Assembly (NCBI GenBank): GCA_963700885.1
Contig: CAVOZJ010000022.1
Coordinates: 124,001 to 188,000 of the forward strand
Direction of reading: 5' to 3'
Origin: Anderseniella sp963700885
GTDB taxonomy: Bacteria; Pseudomonadota; Alphaproteobacteria; Rhizobiales; Aestuariivirgaceae
DNA: 64,000 bases
A model generated the notes under the pieces. That model had not been told where the DNA came from, ran no database searches, and saw only the letters and a program-made list of their open reading frames with translations. Shown here in pieces: positions 37,384-48,134 of the stretch. The translations under genes and the position numbers were made by a program. Every line of letters starts with the position of its first letter. Within the stretch, counting starts at the first letter, position 1.

Positions 37384-40300
37384 TCACAAATCCTGTACAT
37401 CGACAACACCCGGAACGGCCTTTATGGCTGCCTTGATTTTCGGGTTCACCGTGAATCTTTGCCCCAGAGTCGAACCCGAACCTCCAGTTCATCCGGCAAC
37501 CTCAGGTTCAACACGACTGACGAATTTCCACCATTGGACAGCCGCGACTGCACCAGCGTCAACGGCTTGGTATCATTCAGAAAAATTTCCAACCCCTGTT
37601 CAACCCGGTCAGCCTTTTCATCCAGCAAGCTCGACATCCTGGAGCCGCAACTTGACCTCTTCACCCTCAACATCTGCCTCAACGCGAACCATCAGCGGTT
37701 TGCCGGCTTCAAGCAGATCACGGCACGCATTCAGTGTTTCGGAAAAACAAACACATTCATATTGACCGGTTGGATCGGAAAATCCGATAAAGGCAAAGTT
37801 GTTGCCCGATTTTGCCCTGCGCTCCTGCTTGTAGGTAACTGTTCCGGTAAGTCGCCCGGCAGATGCACCTTTCAAGGCCTTGGCACGAAAGCCGTCCCAA
37901 CTGTCAGCACCCAGTTTGGGCAGTATCGATACATACTCATCCAACGGATGCCCGCACAAATAAAAGCCCACCGCCTCAAATTCCTCTGCCAAGCTGGTCC
38001 ATCGGCAGCCACGGCTCGACCATTTGCAAAGGCAGTTCCTCGACACCGGTATTCCCACCGCCGAAGAAATCACTTTGGCCGATCTCGGCTTCGGTAGAGG
38101 TCCGGCTGGCCATCGCAAGGATCGCTTCGACACCGTTTACAACCTGGGCCCGGTTTGAATTCAGTTCGTCAAATCCACCCGACCGGGATATGCGATTCCA
38201 GCGCACGCCTGTTGACCATCCGCGGATCAATTCGGCGGGCAAAATCGCCAAGCGATTTGAATGGACCGCCGTCCTCACGTACTGCTACAATATGTTCGAC
38301 CGCCTGTTCGCCAACATTCTTCAGCGCCGCCAGCGAATACTGTATCGCGCCGTCCTTTACTGTGAAATCCAGCGCCGGACTTGTTGACGTTGGGCGGATT
38401 AATAACCACTTTCATGCGGTCAGCTTCCCGCTTGAACACCAGCAGCTTGTCGGTGTTTCCCCTGTCCAGTGACATGGACGCAGCCAGAAATTCAACCGGG
38501 TGATTGGCCTTCAGCCAGGCCGTCTGATAGGCGACGACGCCGTAGGCAGCCGAGTGTGCCTTGTTGAAGCCATACCCGGCAAACTTGTTGACCAGTTCGA
38601 ATATTTGTTCCGCCTGCGCCTGATCGACGCCGTTTTCCACAGAACCGGACAACGAAATCGCGGCTTTTTGGTCGTCCATTTCCGACTGGATCTTCTTGCC
38701 CATGGCGCGGCGCAGCAGATCGGCCTCACCCAGCGAATAGCCGGCAAGTACCTGCGCAATTTGCAGCACCTGCTCCTGATAGATGATGATGCCGTATGTG
38801 TCCTCGACAACGTGAGTGAGTTTTTCATGAAGAAATTCAGGGGCTTCCTCACCTTTCTTCGATGCAACGTATTTCGGAATGTTCTCCATCGGACCGGGCC
38901 GATAAAGCGCCACAAGAGCGATTATGTCTTCGATGTTGCCCGGCTCTGCCTTGCGGATTAGGTCGCGCATGCCGGAACTTTCCAGCTGGAACACGCCCAC
39001 TGTTTCGGCCCGCTTGAGCATGTCATAGGTGTGTTCGTCATCCAGAGGCAGAGCCGCAAGATCCAGCTGACACCACGTTGGGCAAGCAGTCTGACACCCT
39101 TGTCGAGCACCGTCAGTGTCTTGAGGCCAAGAAAGTCAAACTTCACCAGCCCGGCCTTTTCAACCAGTTTCATGTTGAACTGTGTGACCGGCATGGGCGA
39201 CCGCGGATCGCGATACAAGCGGCACCAGTTCTTCCAGCGGGCGTCACCGATCACGACACCAGCGGCATGGGTTGAGGCGTGGCGATACAAGCCTTCAAGC
39301 TTGAGCGCAATTTCAAGCATGTTTGCGGTGGTTTCATCCTGACGTCGCTCTTCCTGAAGTCTGCGGTTCGCCGTCGAGTGCCTGTTGCAGCGTAACCGGA
39401 TTGGCAGGATTGTTCGGGATCAGCTTGCACAGTCGATCCACTTGCCCGTATGGCATTTGCAGCACGCGGCCAACATCGCGGCACACTGCGCGCGCCTGAA
39501 GTTTTCCGAATGTGATAATCTGGGCAACCTGATCCTTGCCATACTTTCTGTTGAACGTAAGCGATGACCTCATCGCGTCGATCCTGACAGAAGTCGATGT
39601 CGAAGTCAGGCATCGATACGCGCTCCGGATTCAGGAAGCGCTCAAACACCAGATTGAACCGAAGCGGATCAAGGTCAGTGATTGTCAGGGACCAGGCGAC
39701 AACCGAACCGGCGACCAGAACCTCGTCCCGGCCCCACCGGAATACCTTGTTGCTTTGACCATTTGATAAAATCGGCAACAATCAGAAAGTAACCTGGAAA
39801 ATCCATCCTGCGATAACGTCCAGCTCGTAGTCCAGGCGTTTGTCATAGTCTTCGCGGGTGTGCCCTTCCGCCAGACCAAGCTTGTCGAGACGATCAGCCA
39901 GACCCGCCCGTGCCTGAACGCACAACTCTTCGGCCTCATCACGCGCATCCTCTCCGGATGTGAACTTCGGCAGTATTGGATCAATGGACTTAGGATACCA
40001 GGCACAGCGCCGGGCAATCTCAACCGTATTCCTCAACTGCTTCCGGCAAGTCTGCAAACAGACCCACCATTTCAGCTTGAGACTTGAAATAATGTTCGGG
40101 CGTCAAACGCCGACGATCATCATTGGCTACCACTTCACTTTCAGCGATGCAGATCAGCGCATCATGAGCCGCAAAATCGTCCGCTTTTGCAAAATAGGGT
40201 TCGTTGGCGCCAACAAGAGGCAGTCCCAGTGCATAGGCGAGATCGATCAGACCCGGGTTCAGCGGCACGTTCCTCGTCCATGCCGTGCCGCTGTAACTCC

Positions 40301-40841
40301 ACATAGATCCGGTCAGCAAACACCTGCTTCAATCGTTCGGCGCGCGCATGGGCAACATGGTGACGGTTCTCCAGCAAGGGTTTGTCGATGAGGCCATTCG
40401 GACCACCAGTCAGACAGATCAGTCCGTCGCTGAATTCAGGGATCAATGCCATGGTCACATGCGGCAGCTCCGCCTCAGGTGCGTCCAGATAAGCCCGGCT
40501 GGAAAGTTTTAGGAGGTTGCGGTACCCGGCTTCGTCCTTTGCCAGCAGAGCCAGACGGGACAGTTCATGAGAATTTTTGCTGCGTGCACCGGACCTTTCG
40601 GGCCGTCCTCGGCGTCGACCAGCAACGTACAACCAATTATTGGCTGTATACCTGAACCAGACATTGCCTCGGCAAATTCAAGCGCCCCAAAAAGATTACC
40701 GGTGTCGGTAATCGCCACCGCCGGCATGGCGTGTTCCCTCGCCAGATTGCCAATATTCCTGATCTTCAATGCACCTTCGGACAGCGAATACGCCGAATGC
40801 GTTCTAAGATGAATAAAGCTAGAAGGTGATGAATCGGTCAT
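37384..40841 (-). pseudogene. dnaE: DNA polymerase III alpha subunit, broken by about fifteen frameshifts
   Basis: Family sequence is continuous from the PHP domain (start 40841, FIHLRTHSAYSLSEGALKI) through the polymerase active site (VSMPDFDIDFCQDRRDEVI near 39600) and the helix-hairpin-helix and OB regions (FDELNSNRAQ near 38160, NNFAFIGFSD near 37790) to a normal C-terminus (PGVVDVQDL) at 37384. The total, about 1,150 codons, is full length. The frame changes near 40590, 40258, 40022, 39797, 39708, 39547, 39355, twice near 39222, 39062, 38377, 38185, 37996, 37624 and 37456. Nearly all are single-base and several sit in short homopolymers. DnaE is the essential replicase, so consensus error is the likely cause. 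Confidence 0.9.
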
Positions 40842-40893
40842 GACCGGAACAGTTTAGTCCCAGGCCCGGGGAATTTACACTGCCATGGCTGGA

Positions 40894-41917
40894 CTACCCA
40901 CCGAAACCTCTCAGAAAACTGGCAAGGTTGTTTTCCAGGTCATCGGTCAGATAACCGCCTTCCTGCACAATCAGGGTTGGCAGACCGAGTTTTGAAATGG
41001 CGCTGGCCATCCGTGCGAAGCCCTGCGTGGTGACAGCACCACCATTCAACGGATCAGACTTCGTGCGCGTCAAGCCCCAAAGCCACCACCAGCGCACGCG
41101 GAGCGGCATCTGATATCTCGCTGAGCGCCAGTTCCAGCGCGCCCATCCAGACTTCGTCATCAGACTTTACCGGTACCGGAATGTTGATGTTGTAACCGTT
41201 GCCCGGACCCTTGCCACGCTGCGTCTCGTAACCGTAATAAAACGGATAGTATTTGCGAGGGTCTGCGTGAATTGAAACAGTCAGGACGTCCGCCCGGTCA
41301 TAGAAAATGCCCTGGGTGCCGTTTCCATGGTGCACGTCAATATCCAGAATAGCCACTTTTTCATAGGTTTTGCACAGATACTGTGCAGCAATTGCCGTGT
41401 TGTTCAGGTAACAAAACCCGCCAGCCCGGTCCGCATAGGCATGATGGCCGGGCGGACGGCACAAAGCGTAGGCCACTTTTTCGCCTTCTGTGATCAACTC
41501 TGCAGCCGACAGGGCGCTATCGGCCGAGGCTCGCACCGACATCCATGTCTGTTCAGTAATCGGACAGGAGAAGTCCTGTTGATGCCAGCCGGCCTGACCC
41601 AGTATATCAGATGGATAACGTGCCGGTTTTTCAACCGGTCGAATGCTGGCCATTACTTCTTCAAAGGCCTTGCCCTTCGGCCGGTTCCATCTGCGGTAAG
41701 CGTTGGCGAGAAACTTCAGATAACGTCCGGTGTGAACCGACAGGATATGTGCGTCACCGTGCGGCCGAGCAGCATGCATACTGCAGCCGGCCGCTCGAAC
41801 ACCCCTCAAAAGGCGTTTTGCCCGTTCAGGCTGTTCCGGAAAATCAACAATATTCCCACGCTGCAGGTAACGGGATGGAAAATGCGCAAGCTGATTGTGA
41901 TGAAAAACTGCCTTCAT
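40894..41917 (-). pseudogene. Acetylpolyamine amidohydrolase / HDAC-family deacetylase, frameshifted near C-terminus
   Basis: Two overlapping frames give one protein of about 340 aa. The main part (from 41917) has the arginase/deacetylase fold motifs: PPGHHA (catalytic His pair), DIDVHHGNGTQ (zinc-binding Asp and His) and VVALGLDAHE. The frame breaks near 41055, and the rest (DPLNGGAVTTQGFARM ... QEGGYLTDDL) continues in another frame to 40894. The family deacetylates acetylated polyamines or other small amides. The start overlaps the lolD stop (ATGA). The break is the rightmost of the indel cluster, so the gene may be intact in reality. Confidence 0.85.
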
Positions 41918-42621
41918 CGGGTGATCTCCGCCAATTTGCCCCCCTGCAATTGAACGACACGGTGCATCTGGTGCGCCAGCTCAATATTGTGGGTTGCAAT
42001 CAGTGCCGCCAGACCTTCTTCCTGTATCAGGGACAGGAACTCCGCATGCACTCTGCCTGCTGTCTCCGGATCAAGGTTACCTGTCGGTTCGTCGGCAAGC
42101 AATAGCAGGGGTTGGTTGGCAAGTGCGCGTGCTATTGCAACACGTTGCTGTTCACCGCCAGACAATTCAGCAGGCCTGTGAGTAATCCGACTGCTCAGGC
42201 CGAGCTTGGTGAGCAGCTCAGTAGCTCTCGAATTGGCTTCCTCGCGGGATTTGCCTGCAATGAGCAACGGCATGACTACATTTTCAATCGCGTTGAATTC
42301 GGGCAGCAAATGGTGGAACTGATAGACAAACCCGATTCCCAGACGACGAACGCGGGTTGCCGCACCATCTTCCAGTTGCGTACAGTTTTCGCCTGCAATG
42401 TAGACATCACCACCGCTTGGCTTTTCCAGTAGACCGGCAATATGCAGCAGCGAAGACTTGCCTGTACCGGAGTGCCCTACCAGCGCCACCACCTCTCCGG
42501 GATACACATCCAGCGACAGATCCTTGAAGATATTGATGGTGCGTGGCCCCTGCGTATAGGTCCGTGCAATCGCCGCCAGCCGCAAAGCCGGTGTTGCGCC
42601 GCCGCGTGTCATATTATTCAT
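41914..42621 (-). CDS. lolD: Lipoprotein-releasing ABC transporter ATPase
   Basis: 235 aa from the ATG at 42621; the frame is open 20 codons further but that overlaps lolC. Walker A is GHSGTGKS (49-56), the signature is LSGGEQQRVAIARAL and Walker B is LLLADEPTGNLD. With LolC/E it extracts lipoproteins from the inner membrane for delivery to the outer membrane. It overlaps lolC by eight bases. Confidence 0.95.
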   Translation of the reverse strand: MNNMTRGGATPALRLAAIARTYTQGPRTINIFKDLSLDVYPGEVVALVGHSGTGKSSLLHIAGLLEKPSGGDVYIAGENCTQLEDGAATRVRRLGIGFVYQFHHLLPEFNAIENVVMPLLIAGKSREEANSRATELLTKLGLSSRITHRPAELSGGEQQRVAIARALANQPLLLLADEPTGNLDPETAGRVHAEFLSLIQEEGLAALIATHNIELAHQMHRVVQLQGGKLAEITR

Positions 42622-43882
42622 AACGCAGCGCCTCCACCGGATCGAGCTTGGCCGCCCGCCGGGCCGGATAGATGGTCGCAAGAAATGCCAGTCCCATCGC
42701 CATCAGGGCAATCATGATGGTCTCATTTACATTCATCTCCGCCGGCATGCGTGACAGGTAATACATTTCCGGCGAGAACAGCTCCGTGCCGGATAGCCAT
42801 GACAGGCCTTTCCTGATGTTTTCGATGTTGAGGCAAACAACGACGCCCAGCAGGATCCCGGCCAGGGTGCCTGCAACACCGATTGCAGCCCCGGTCATGA
42901 AGAAGATACGTTGAATTGAACCGCTCGTAGCACCCATTGTACGCAAAATGGCGATATCCTTGCCCTTGTCCTTCACCAGCATGATCAAGCCGGATATGAT
43001 ATTCAGTGCAGCAACCAGGATAATCAATGTCAGGATTACGAACATTACGTTTCGCTCAACCTGCAATGCGTTGAAAAAAGTCTTGTTTGAAGTTTTCCAG
43101 GTCACGAACTGCAAATCCTGGCCCGCACTGTTCTGCATCGCGGGCACGATATCATCAATCCTGTCCGGGTCTTCTACCATGACCTCAATGGCGCTGGCGC
43201 CATCTTCCTGGGCGAAGAACTCCTGCGCCTCTGTCATTGGCATGTAAATCACTGAGTTATCGTACTCCGACATGCCGATTTCGAAGGTGGCAACAATCGG
43301 AAATGATCGGATACGCGGTGCCGACCCGAAAATTGTGGTTGGTCCTTCAGGCGAAACCAGGGTGATCTGATCGCCCACCGACAGGCCATGTTTCCAGGCC
43401 AGCCGGTAGCCAACCGCGACACCGTTGCCTTCATCAAAATTTTCCAGTGAACCGCGAAGCTTGTCATTCACCACGCTCGAAAGCTTCATCAGGTCTTCCA
43501 GAACCAGCCCGCGCACCAGAACGCCGGTCGATGTACGCCTGGACGACGCCATAGCCTGACCTTCCGTGAACGGCATGGCGCGAACGACCCCAGGTGTATT
43601 TTCGAGAATTGCCGCCCTCGATCTGAAATCGGGAATTGGAGCTCCCGTGGACGAATACACCATGGTGTGACCGTTGAAACCGAGCACCTTGTTCAAAAGC
43701 TCGGTGCGAAATCCATTCATCACCGCCATAACTATGATCAGGGTTGCCACACCCAGCAGTATCCCCAGGAAAGAGAACCCGGCAATCACCGAGATGAAGC
43801 CCTCTTTTCGGCGTGCCCGCAAATAGCGGAATGCAATCATGCGCTCATGAGCGGAAAACGGCGCGGTGTCGGTTCGAACCAT
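42614..43882 (-). CDS. lolC: Lipoprotein-releasing ABC transporter permease (LolC/LolE family)
   Basis: 422 aa with an N-terminal membrane helix (about residues 28-52), a large periplasmic MacB-like domain and three C-terminal helices (about 275-420, including the FtsX domain with DIAILRTMGATSGSIQRIF). As in other alphaproteobacteria there is one LolC/E protein that presumably forms homodimers. It lies between proS and lolD, all leftward. Confidence 0.94.
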   Translation of the reverse strand: MVRTDTAPFSAHERMIAFRYLRARRKEGFISVIAGFSFLGILLGVATLIIVMAVMNGFRTELLNKVLGFNGHTMVYSSTGAPIPDFRSRAAILENTPGVVRAMPFTEGQAMASSRRTSTGVLVRGLVLEDLMKLSSVVNDKLRGSLENFDEGNGVAVGYRLAWKHGLSVGDQITLVSPEGPTTIFGSAPRIRSFPIVATFEIGMSEYDNSVIYMPMTEAQEFFAQEDGASAIEVMVEDPDRIDDIVPAMQNSAGQDLQFVTWKTSNKTFFNALQVERNVMFVILTLIILVAALNIISGLIMLVKDKGKDIAILRTMGATSGSIQRIFFMTGAAIGVAGTLAGILLGVVVCLNIENIRKGLSWLSGTELFSPEMYYLSRMPAEMNVNETIMIALMAMGLAFLATIYPARRAAKLDPVEALRYE

Positions 43883-43911
43883 GGGTTATTCCATCTGTTG
43901 GTTGGGCAATT

Positions 43912-45234
43912 CTAGTTGGTAAAGCGCGCAGTCAGCGCATCTATGGTTATATCCTCACGCTCACCAGTAGCGCGATTCTTCAATTCCGCATTGCCTTCCT
44001 TCAGGCCACGCGGACCAATGATGACCTGCCAGGGAATGCCGATCAGATCCATCGATGCAAATTTGCCGCCGGCGCGATTGTCCGTGTCATCGTACAAGAC
44101 CTCATTTCCCTGAGCTTCAAACAGCTCATAGAGCTTGTCGCAGGCCGCATCCGTGTCAGCGTCACCGGATTTCAGATTGATCAATCCGATCCGGAACGGC
44201 GCAACCGCCTCCGGCCAGATAATGCCGTTATCATCGTGACTTGCCTCAATGATGCCGCCAACCAGACGCGACACGCCCACGCCATATGATCCGGACTGTA
44301 TAGTCACCGGCTTGCCGTCCGGCCCCTGAACCTGACAGCCAAGTGGCTTGGAATACTTGTCGCCGAAAAAGAAGATGTGGCCAACCTCGATGCCACGGCC
44401 ACTGACCCGCCTGCCTTCGGGAAGTTGTTCATATGCCGCAACATCGTGCTTGTCATCGGTGGCCGCGTATTTGGAGGTGAATTCCTGCACTACTTTTGCG
44501 ACCTCTTCAACGTTGTCGTAATCAACATCAAAAGCCGACCAGTCGAAATCGTGAAATGCCCTGTCAAAAAACACCTCCGATTCACCGGTATCGGCCAGAA
44601 TGAGAAACTCATGGCTCATGTCGCCGCCTATAGGCCCTGTTTCCGCCCGCATTGGAATGGCCTTGAGTCCCATGCGCGCAAATGTGCGCAGATAGGACAC
44701 GAACATCTTGTTGTAGGAGTGGCGGCCTGCTTCGGCTGACAGATCAAATGAATAAGCATCCTTCATCAGGAATTCACGGCCGCGCATGATGCCGAAACGC
44801 GGGCGAACCTCGTCGCGGAATTTCCACTGGATATGATAAAGGTTGCGCGGCACATCCTTGTAGGACTGCACTCCTGCGCGAAAGATGTCGGTGATCATCT
44901 CCTCGTTGGTCGGGCCAAACAGCATGTCGCGATCATGCCTGTCGGTAATGCGCAGCATTTCCCTGCCATAGTCGTCATACCGGCCCGACTTGCGCCATAA
45001 ATCAGCCGACTGGATCGTCGGCATCAGCACTTCAATGGCCCCGGCCCGGTTCTGTTCCTCGCGCACAATGCGTTCGATATTGCGTAATACCTTGTAGCCG
45101 AGCGGCAACCAGGAATAGATCCCGGCACTTTCCTGCCGGATCATGCCCGCCCGCAACATGAGCCGATGGGAAACAATCTCCGCTTCCTTGGGATCGTCGC
45201 GAAGGATGGGAAGAAAATACTTGCTAAGTCTCAT
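43912..45234 (-). CDS. proS: Proline-tRNA ligase, short alphaproteobacterial type
   Basis: 440 aa class II synthetase, much shorter than the about 570 aa E. coli enzyme because the editing insertion is missing. Class II motifs include LPLGYKVLRNIERIVREEQ, the motif 2 region FRDEVRPRFGIMRGREFLMKDAYSFD, and motif 3 GSYGVGVSRLVGGIIE. Editing of mischarged alanine would need a separate protein. It is followed by lolC 29 bases downstream. Confidence 0.96.
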   Translation of the reverse strand: MRLSKYFLPILRDDPKEAEIVSHRLMLRAGMIRQESAGIYSWLPLGYKVLRNIERIVREEQNRAGAIEVLMPTIQSADLWRKSGRYDDYGREMLRITDRHDRDMLFGPTNEEMITDIFRAGVQSYKDVPRNLYHIQWKFRDEVRPRFGIMRGREFLMKDAYSFDLSAEAGRHSYNKMFVSYLRTFARMGLKAIPMRAETGPIGGDMSHEFLILADTGESEVFFDRAFHDFDWSAFDVDYDNVEEVAKVVQEFTSKYAATDDKHDVAAYEQLPEGRRVSGRGIEVGHIFFFGDKYSKPLGCQVQGPDGKPVTIQSGSYGVGVSRLVGGIIEASHDDNGIIWPEAVAPFRIGLINLKSGDADTDAACDKLYELFEAQGNEVLYDDTDNRAGGKFASMDLIGIPWQVIIGPRGLKEGNAELKNRATGEREDITIDALTARFTN

Positions 45235-45427
45235 CTGGTTACCCTGAAATCAATAATCGCGATGTTGTAGGTCCGCGCTCAGAATTGCTGTTCATAGTGC
45301 ATCAATTGAGATTTTACAAAGACCAACTCCCGCAGACATACCGTTGCCCGTGTTCACTTTTTGCAATAGTGCGACAAAATGACTGGACAGGTTTGATGAT
45401 TTGTGTCATGTCCCAAACTAGAGTTGC

Positions 45428-45545
45428 AGGCAAGCAACCATCCAGGCTCAGGTCTGGAGAGGAAACGCTCTCGCTTTCGGGCGACGTAAAACCAACGCAC
45501 AGATTTTTTGCAAAAGGCAGGGTTCAGGCCCTGTCTTTTTGTATT
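45428..45545 (+). ncRNA. Candidate small RNA between proS and the DUF1467 gene
   Basis: The 373 bp gap contains, on the plus strand, three short stem-loops (CCAG..CTGG, GAGAG..CTCTC, TCGC..GCGA between about 45449 and 45485) followed by a strong terminator at 45512-45540. No plus-strand gene is near, so the terminator would end an independent transcript. A weak TTGATG-N17-AACTAG promoter precedes it. The match to any known family is not recognised. The alternative is that the hairpin serves only the leftward operon. Confidence 0.3.
45512..45540. terminator. Strong, probably bidirectional intrinsic terminator
   Basis: AAAAGGCAGGG pairs with CCCTGTCTTTT (11 bp with one G-T pair, six-base loop) and is followed by TT on the plus strand; the minus strand reading also ends in TTTT. 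It lies 68 bases beyond the DUF1467 stop, so it can end the leftward mce operon. Confidence 0.75.
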
Positions 45546-45607
45546 GCGCCATTGCAGCTTTTTTCACTCAAAAGCACAGCACTTCCAGGCATTATACAAA
45601 GTTCAGC

Positions 45608-45892
45608 CTAAACCTTGGGTAAATCGGGCATGAACGGGAAATCGTCCAGCGATATGCCGCTAAAGTAGACCAGCCAGTAGTAAAACCCGTAGACAAACAG
45701 GGCAATGATCGTTGTCTGTAAAAATTTGCCTTTCAGGCGCGGCTGCACCGGTGCCGCCGGTTCATGCCCCTGCTCTACTGCTGTTCCTTCCTCGTGCGCC
45801 GATTTCACACCAAACGGCAACACGGTGAAAAGCACCAGCCACCAGATGATGAAGTACACCGCAAATCCGGTGATAAAATCGACGATCATCAA
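45608..45892 (-). CDS. DUF1467 family membrane protein
   Basis: 94 aa with two membrane helices (about residues 3-26 and 58-78) and a charged loop. The DUF1467 pattern FAVYFIIWWLVLFTVLPFGV is clear. Function is unknown; the gene is consistently placed next to methylmalonyl-CoA epimerase and proS in alphaproteobacteria. Its ATG overlaps the mce stop by four bases. Confidence 0.9.
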   Translation of the reverse strand: MMIVDFITGFAVYFIIWWLVLFTVLPFGVKSAHEEGTAVEQGHEPAAPVQPRLKGKFLQTTIIALFVYGFYYWLVYFSGISLDDFPFMPDLPKV

Positions 45893-46293
45893 GCCTGCTC
45901 CAGCTCAACCAGCGTACCGCAGAAATCCTTCGGGTGAAGAAACAGCACGGGTTTGCCATGCGCCCCGATCTTCGGTTCGCCATCGCCCAGCACCCGGGCA
46001 CCTGCAGCTTTCAAATGATCACGCGCTGCAATGATGTCCTCGACTTCGTAACACACATGGTGAATGCCGCCTGACGGGCTTTTGTCCAGAAACGCCTGTA
46101 TCGGTGAGTTCTCTCCCAACGGTTCCAGCAACTCGATTTTGGTGTTCGGCAGTTCAACAAACACCACGGTCACACCGTGATCAGCCTCAACCTGCGGTTC
46201 TGATACACTCGCACCAAGCATGGTTTTGTATACCTGACATCCAGCCTCCAGATCTGGCACCGCAATGGCAACATGGTTCAATCGTCCAAGCAT
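45889..46293 (-). CDS. mce: Methylmalonyl-CoA epimerase
   Basis: 134 aa VOC-fold protein. LNHVAIAVPDLEAG at the N-terminus and GGIHHVCYEVEDI near residues 75-87 contain metal-binding His residues; the last ligand Glu is in GTLVELEQ. It interconverts the epimers of methylmalonyl-CoA in propionate metabolism. It overlaps the following DUF1467 gene. Confidence 0.93.
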   Translation of the reverse strand: MLGRLNHVAIAVPDLEAGCQVYKTMLGASVSEPQVEADHGVTVVFVELPNTKIELLEPLGENSPIQAFLDKSPSGGIHHVCYEVEDIIAARDHLKAAGARVLGDGEPKIGAHGKPVLFLHPKDFCGTLVELEQA

Positions 46294-46416
46294 CGCTTCA
46301 GGCTCCCTATACTCAGAGTTTCCGGTCCTTGTATCATCTGGCCAGCGTTCGGCAATGAGGCGAAGTGCGCGTTTGCCAGGCTGCCGGTCTGGTGCAATCG
46401 GCGGGTTGTTGTAATG

Positions 46417-47148
46417 TCATCGGGACCGCTGGTCCAGCCAGCGCACGATGCGCTGTCGCTGTTCCGGTACCGCTACGCCGCGCGGTTCAAAAATATGCCG
46501 CGTCAGGAAATGCCCGGTCAGCTTCAACCCCTGCACAATTTCTGCTCTGGTCGGCGCTCCGGATGTCCCTGCCACAAAAGCCGGCAATGCCAGCAGCTTG
46601 TCTTTCCAGGGTTCTGCTTCGCGCGCGCAGACTGCCCGGCCTGTGCGCGGCGATACATGCGTGAGATCTGTCGTTTCACCACTGGCAGCGCATTTACTCA
46701 AATCCAGGCCAAATCCCAGTTCTTCAAGCATGCCCATTTCCCATTTAACCAGAACAGCCGGCCAAATCGCGTCATCGTGCAAATGATCGATCAGCAGCAC
46801 AGAGGCATCATAAATGCGCGGATGAGGTTCCCTCTCCGGCAACAGGCTGGCCAGCGTCGTGATTGTTGTAACCGCAGCGAGCCGGTGGACATCGTCAATG
46901 ATCCCGGCGACAATCATGCGGTGCGGGTCGACGGAGTAGGTACCCAAATGGTCTTCAAGGCGTGCCCGCCAAACCACGTTCACCAGGTTTCCTGCCTGCA
47001 GCACCGGCCGCATGGCGCGTGAGCGACCACCTCGAACCAGCCCCATGTGACGTCCCCTTTCACGGGTAAGCACATCAGCAATCACCGAGTTCTCACCATG
47101 CCTGCGGGTGTTCAGAATGAGCCCGTCGCCTTGCCAATCCATTTGCAA
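46417..47148 (-). CDS. recO: DNA repair protein RecO
   Basis: 243 aa. An N-terminal OB fold (WQGDGLILNTRRHGENSVIADVLTRERGRHMGLVRGG) is followed by a helical domain. It helps load RecA with RecR. It sits 44 bases after era in the era-rnc-lepB block, as is usual. Confidence 0.94.
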   Translation of the reverse strand: MQMDWQGDGLILNTRRHGENSVIADVLTRERGRHMGLVRGGRSRAMRPVLQAGNLVNVVWRARLEDHLGTYSVDPHRMIVAGIIDDVHRLAAVTTITTLASLLPEREPHPRIYDASVLLIDHLHDDAIWPAVLVKWEMGMLEELGFGLDLSKCAASGETTDLTHVSPRTGRAVCAREAEPWKDKLLALPAFVAGTSGAPTRAEIVQGLKLTGHFLTRHIFEPRGVAVPEQRQRIVRWLDQRSR

Positions 47149-47192
47149 TCACCTGCAGCGCATGTTGCCCCATCACTTTGGAGGCGATCTGG

Positions 47193-48134
47193 TTAATGAC
47201 TAGGGTCAAGTCCCATCATGCGCAGTCGTTCTGGATCAGAAGCCCACTTTTCACGCACCTTTACAAACAGGAATAGATGGGCGGTCTGACCAATGGTTTG
47301 GGTAATTTCTTCGCGTGCATCCTGGCCAATCATCTTGATTGTCTGGCCATTTTTTCCAAGCACGATCTTTTTCTGACTGTCACGCTCGACGTAAATTACC
47401 TGTTCAATGCGTACCGAGCCGTCCTTTTTTTCGGTCCATTTTTCAGTTTCCACGGTCGAGGCGTAGGGCAGTTCGTCATGCAGCCGCAGGTACAGTTTTT
47501 CACGGGTAATTTCCGACGCCAGCATGCGCAGAGGTACATCGGCAATCTGGTCTTCCGGATAAAGCCAGGGGCCTTTCGGCATATGATTGGCCAGCGCTGT
47601 GCGCAGGTCTGCCACACCATGACCCTTAAGCGCCGAAATCATGAATGTATCGGTAAACGGAAAGCGGGCATTCAATTCTGCAGCCAGTTTCAGCAGGTTG
47701 CCATGCGGTACCAGGTCAATCTTGTTGATTGCCAGTATTGCTTTCGCCCCGGTTGTCTCCAGACCCTTGATGATCCGCGCATTGTCCTCGTTCAGACCAT
47801 CGCGGGCACCTATCAGTAACACTGTGGCATCTGCATCTGCAGCACCTGCCCAGGCAGCGTTTACCATCGCTTCGTCCAGTTTTCGCCTGGGAGAAAAGAT
47901 GCCCGGCGTATCGACGAAAATGATCTGGGCAGCACCTTCGAGTGCAATGGCACGAATGCGGGCCCGCGTGGTTTGCACCTTGTGGGTGACGATCGATATT
48001 TTGGATCCGACGAGTTGATTCAGCAAGGTTGACTTACCGGCATTCGGCGCCCCGATCAGGGCAACGAAACCACAACTGGGCTGATTCATACCCTCCGGTT
48101 GCCGGGTCCCGGTTGAACCATCGGTCATTTCCAT
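47193..48134 (-). CDS. era: GTPase Era
   Basis: 313 aa. GTP-binding motifs GAPNAGKST (G1), DTPG (G3) and NKID (G4) are followed by a C-terminal KH domain (VLGKNGQTIKMIGQDAREEI). It assists 16S rRNA maturation and 30S assembly. The chosen start overlaps rnc by ten bases; MNQPSCGFVALIG, 15 codons on, is an alternative start. Confidence 0.96.
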   Translation of the reverse strand: MEMTDGSTGTRQPEGMNQPSCGFVALIGAPNAGKSTLLNQLVGSKISIVTHKVQTTRARIRAIALEGAAQIIFVDTPGIFSPRRKLDEAMVNAAWAGAADADATVLLIGARDGLNEDNARIIKGLETTGAKAILAINKIDLVPHGNLLKLAAELNARFPFTDTFMISALKGHGVADLRTALANHMPKGPWLYPEDQIADVPLRMLASEITREKLYLRLHDELPYASTVETEKWTEKKDGSVRIEQVIYVERDSQKKIVLGKNGQTIKMIGQDAREEITQTIGQTAHLFLFVKVREKWASDPERLRMMGLDPSH

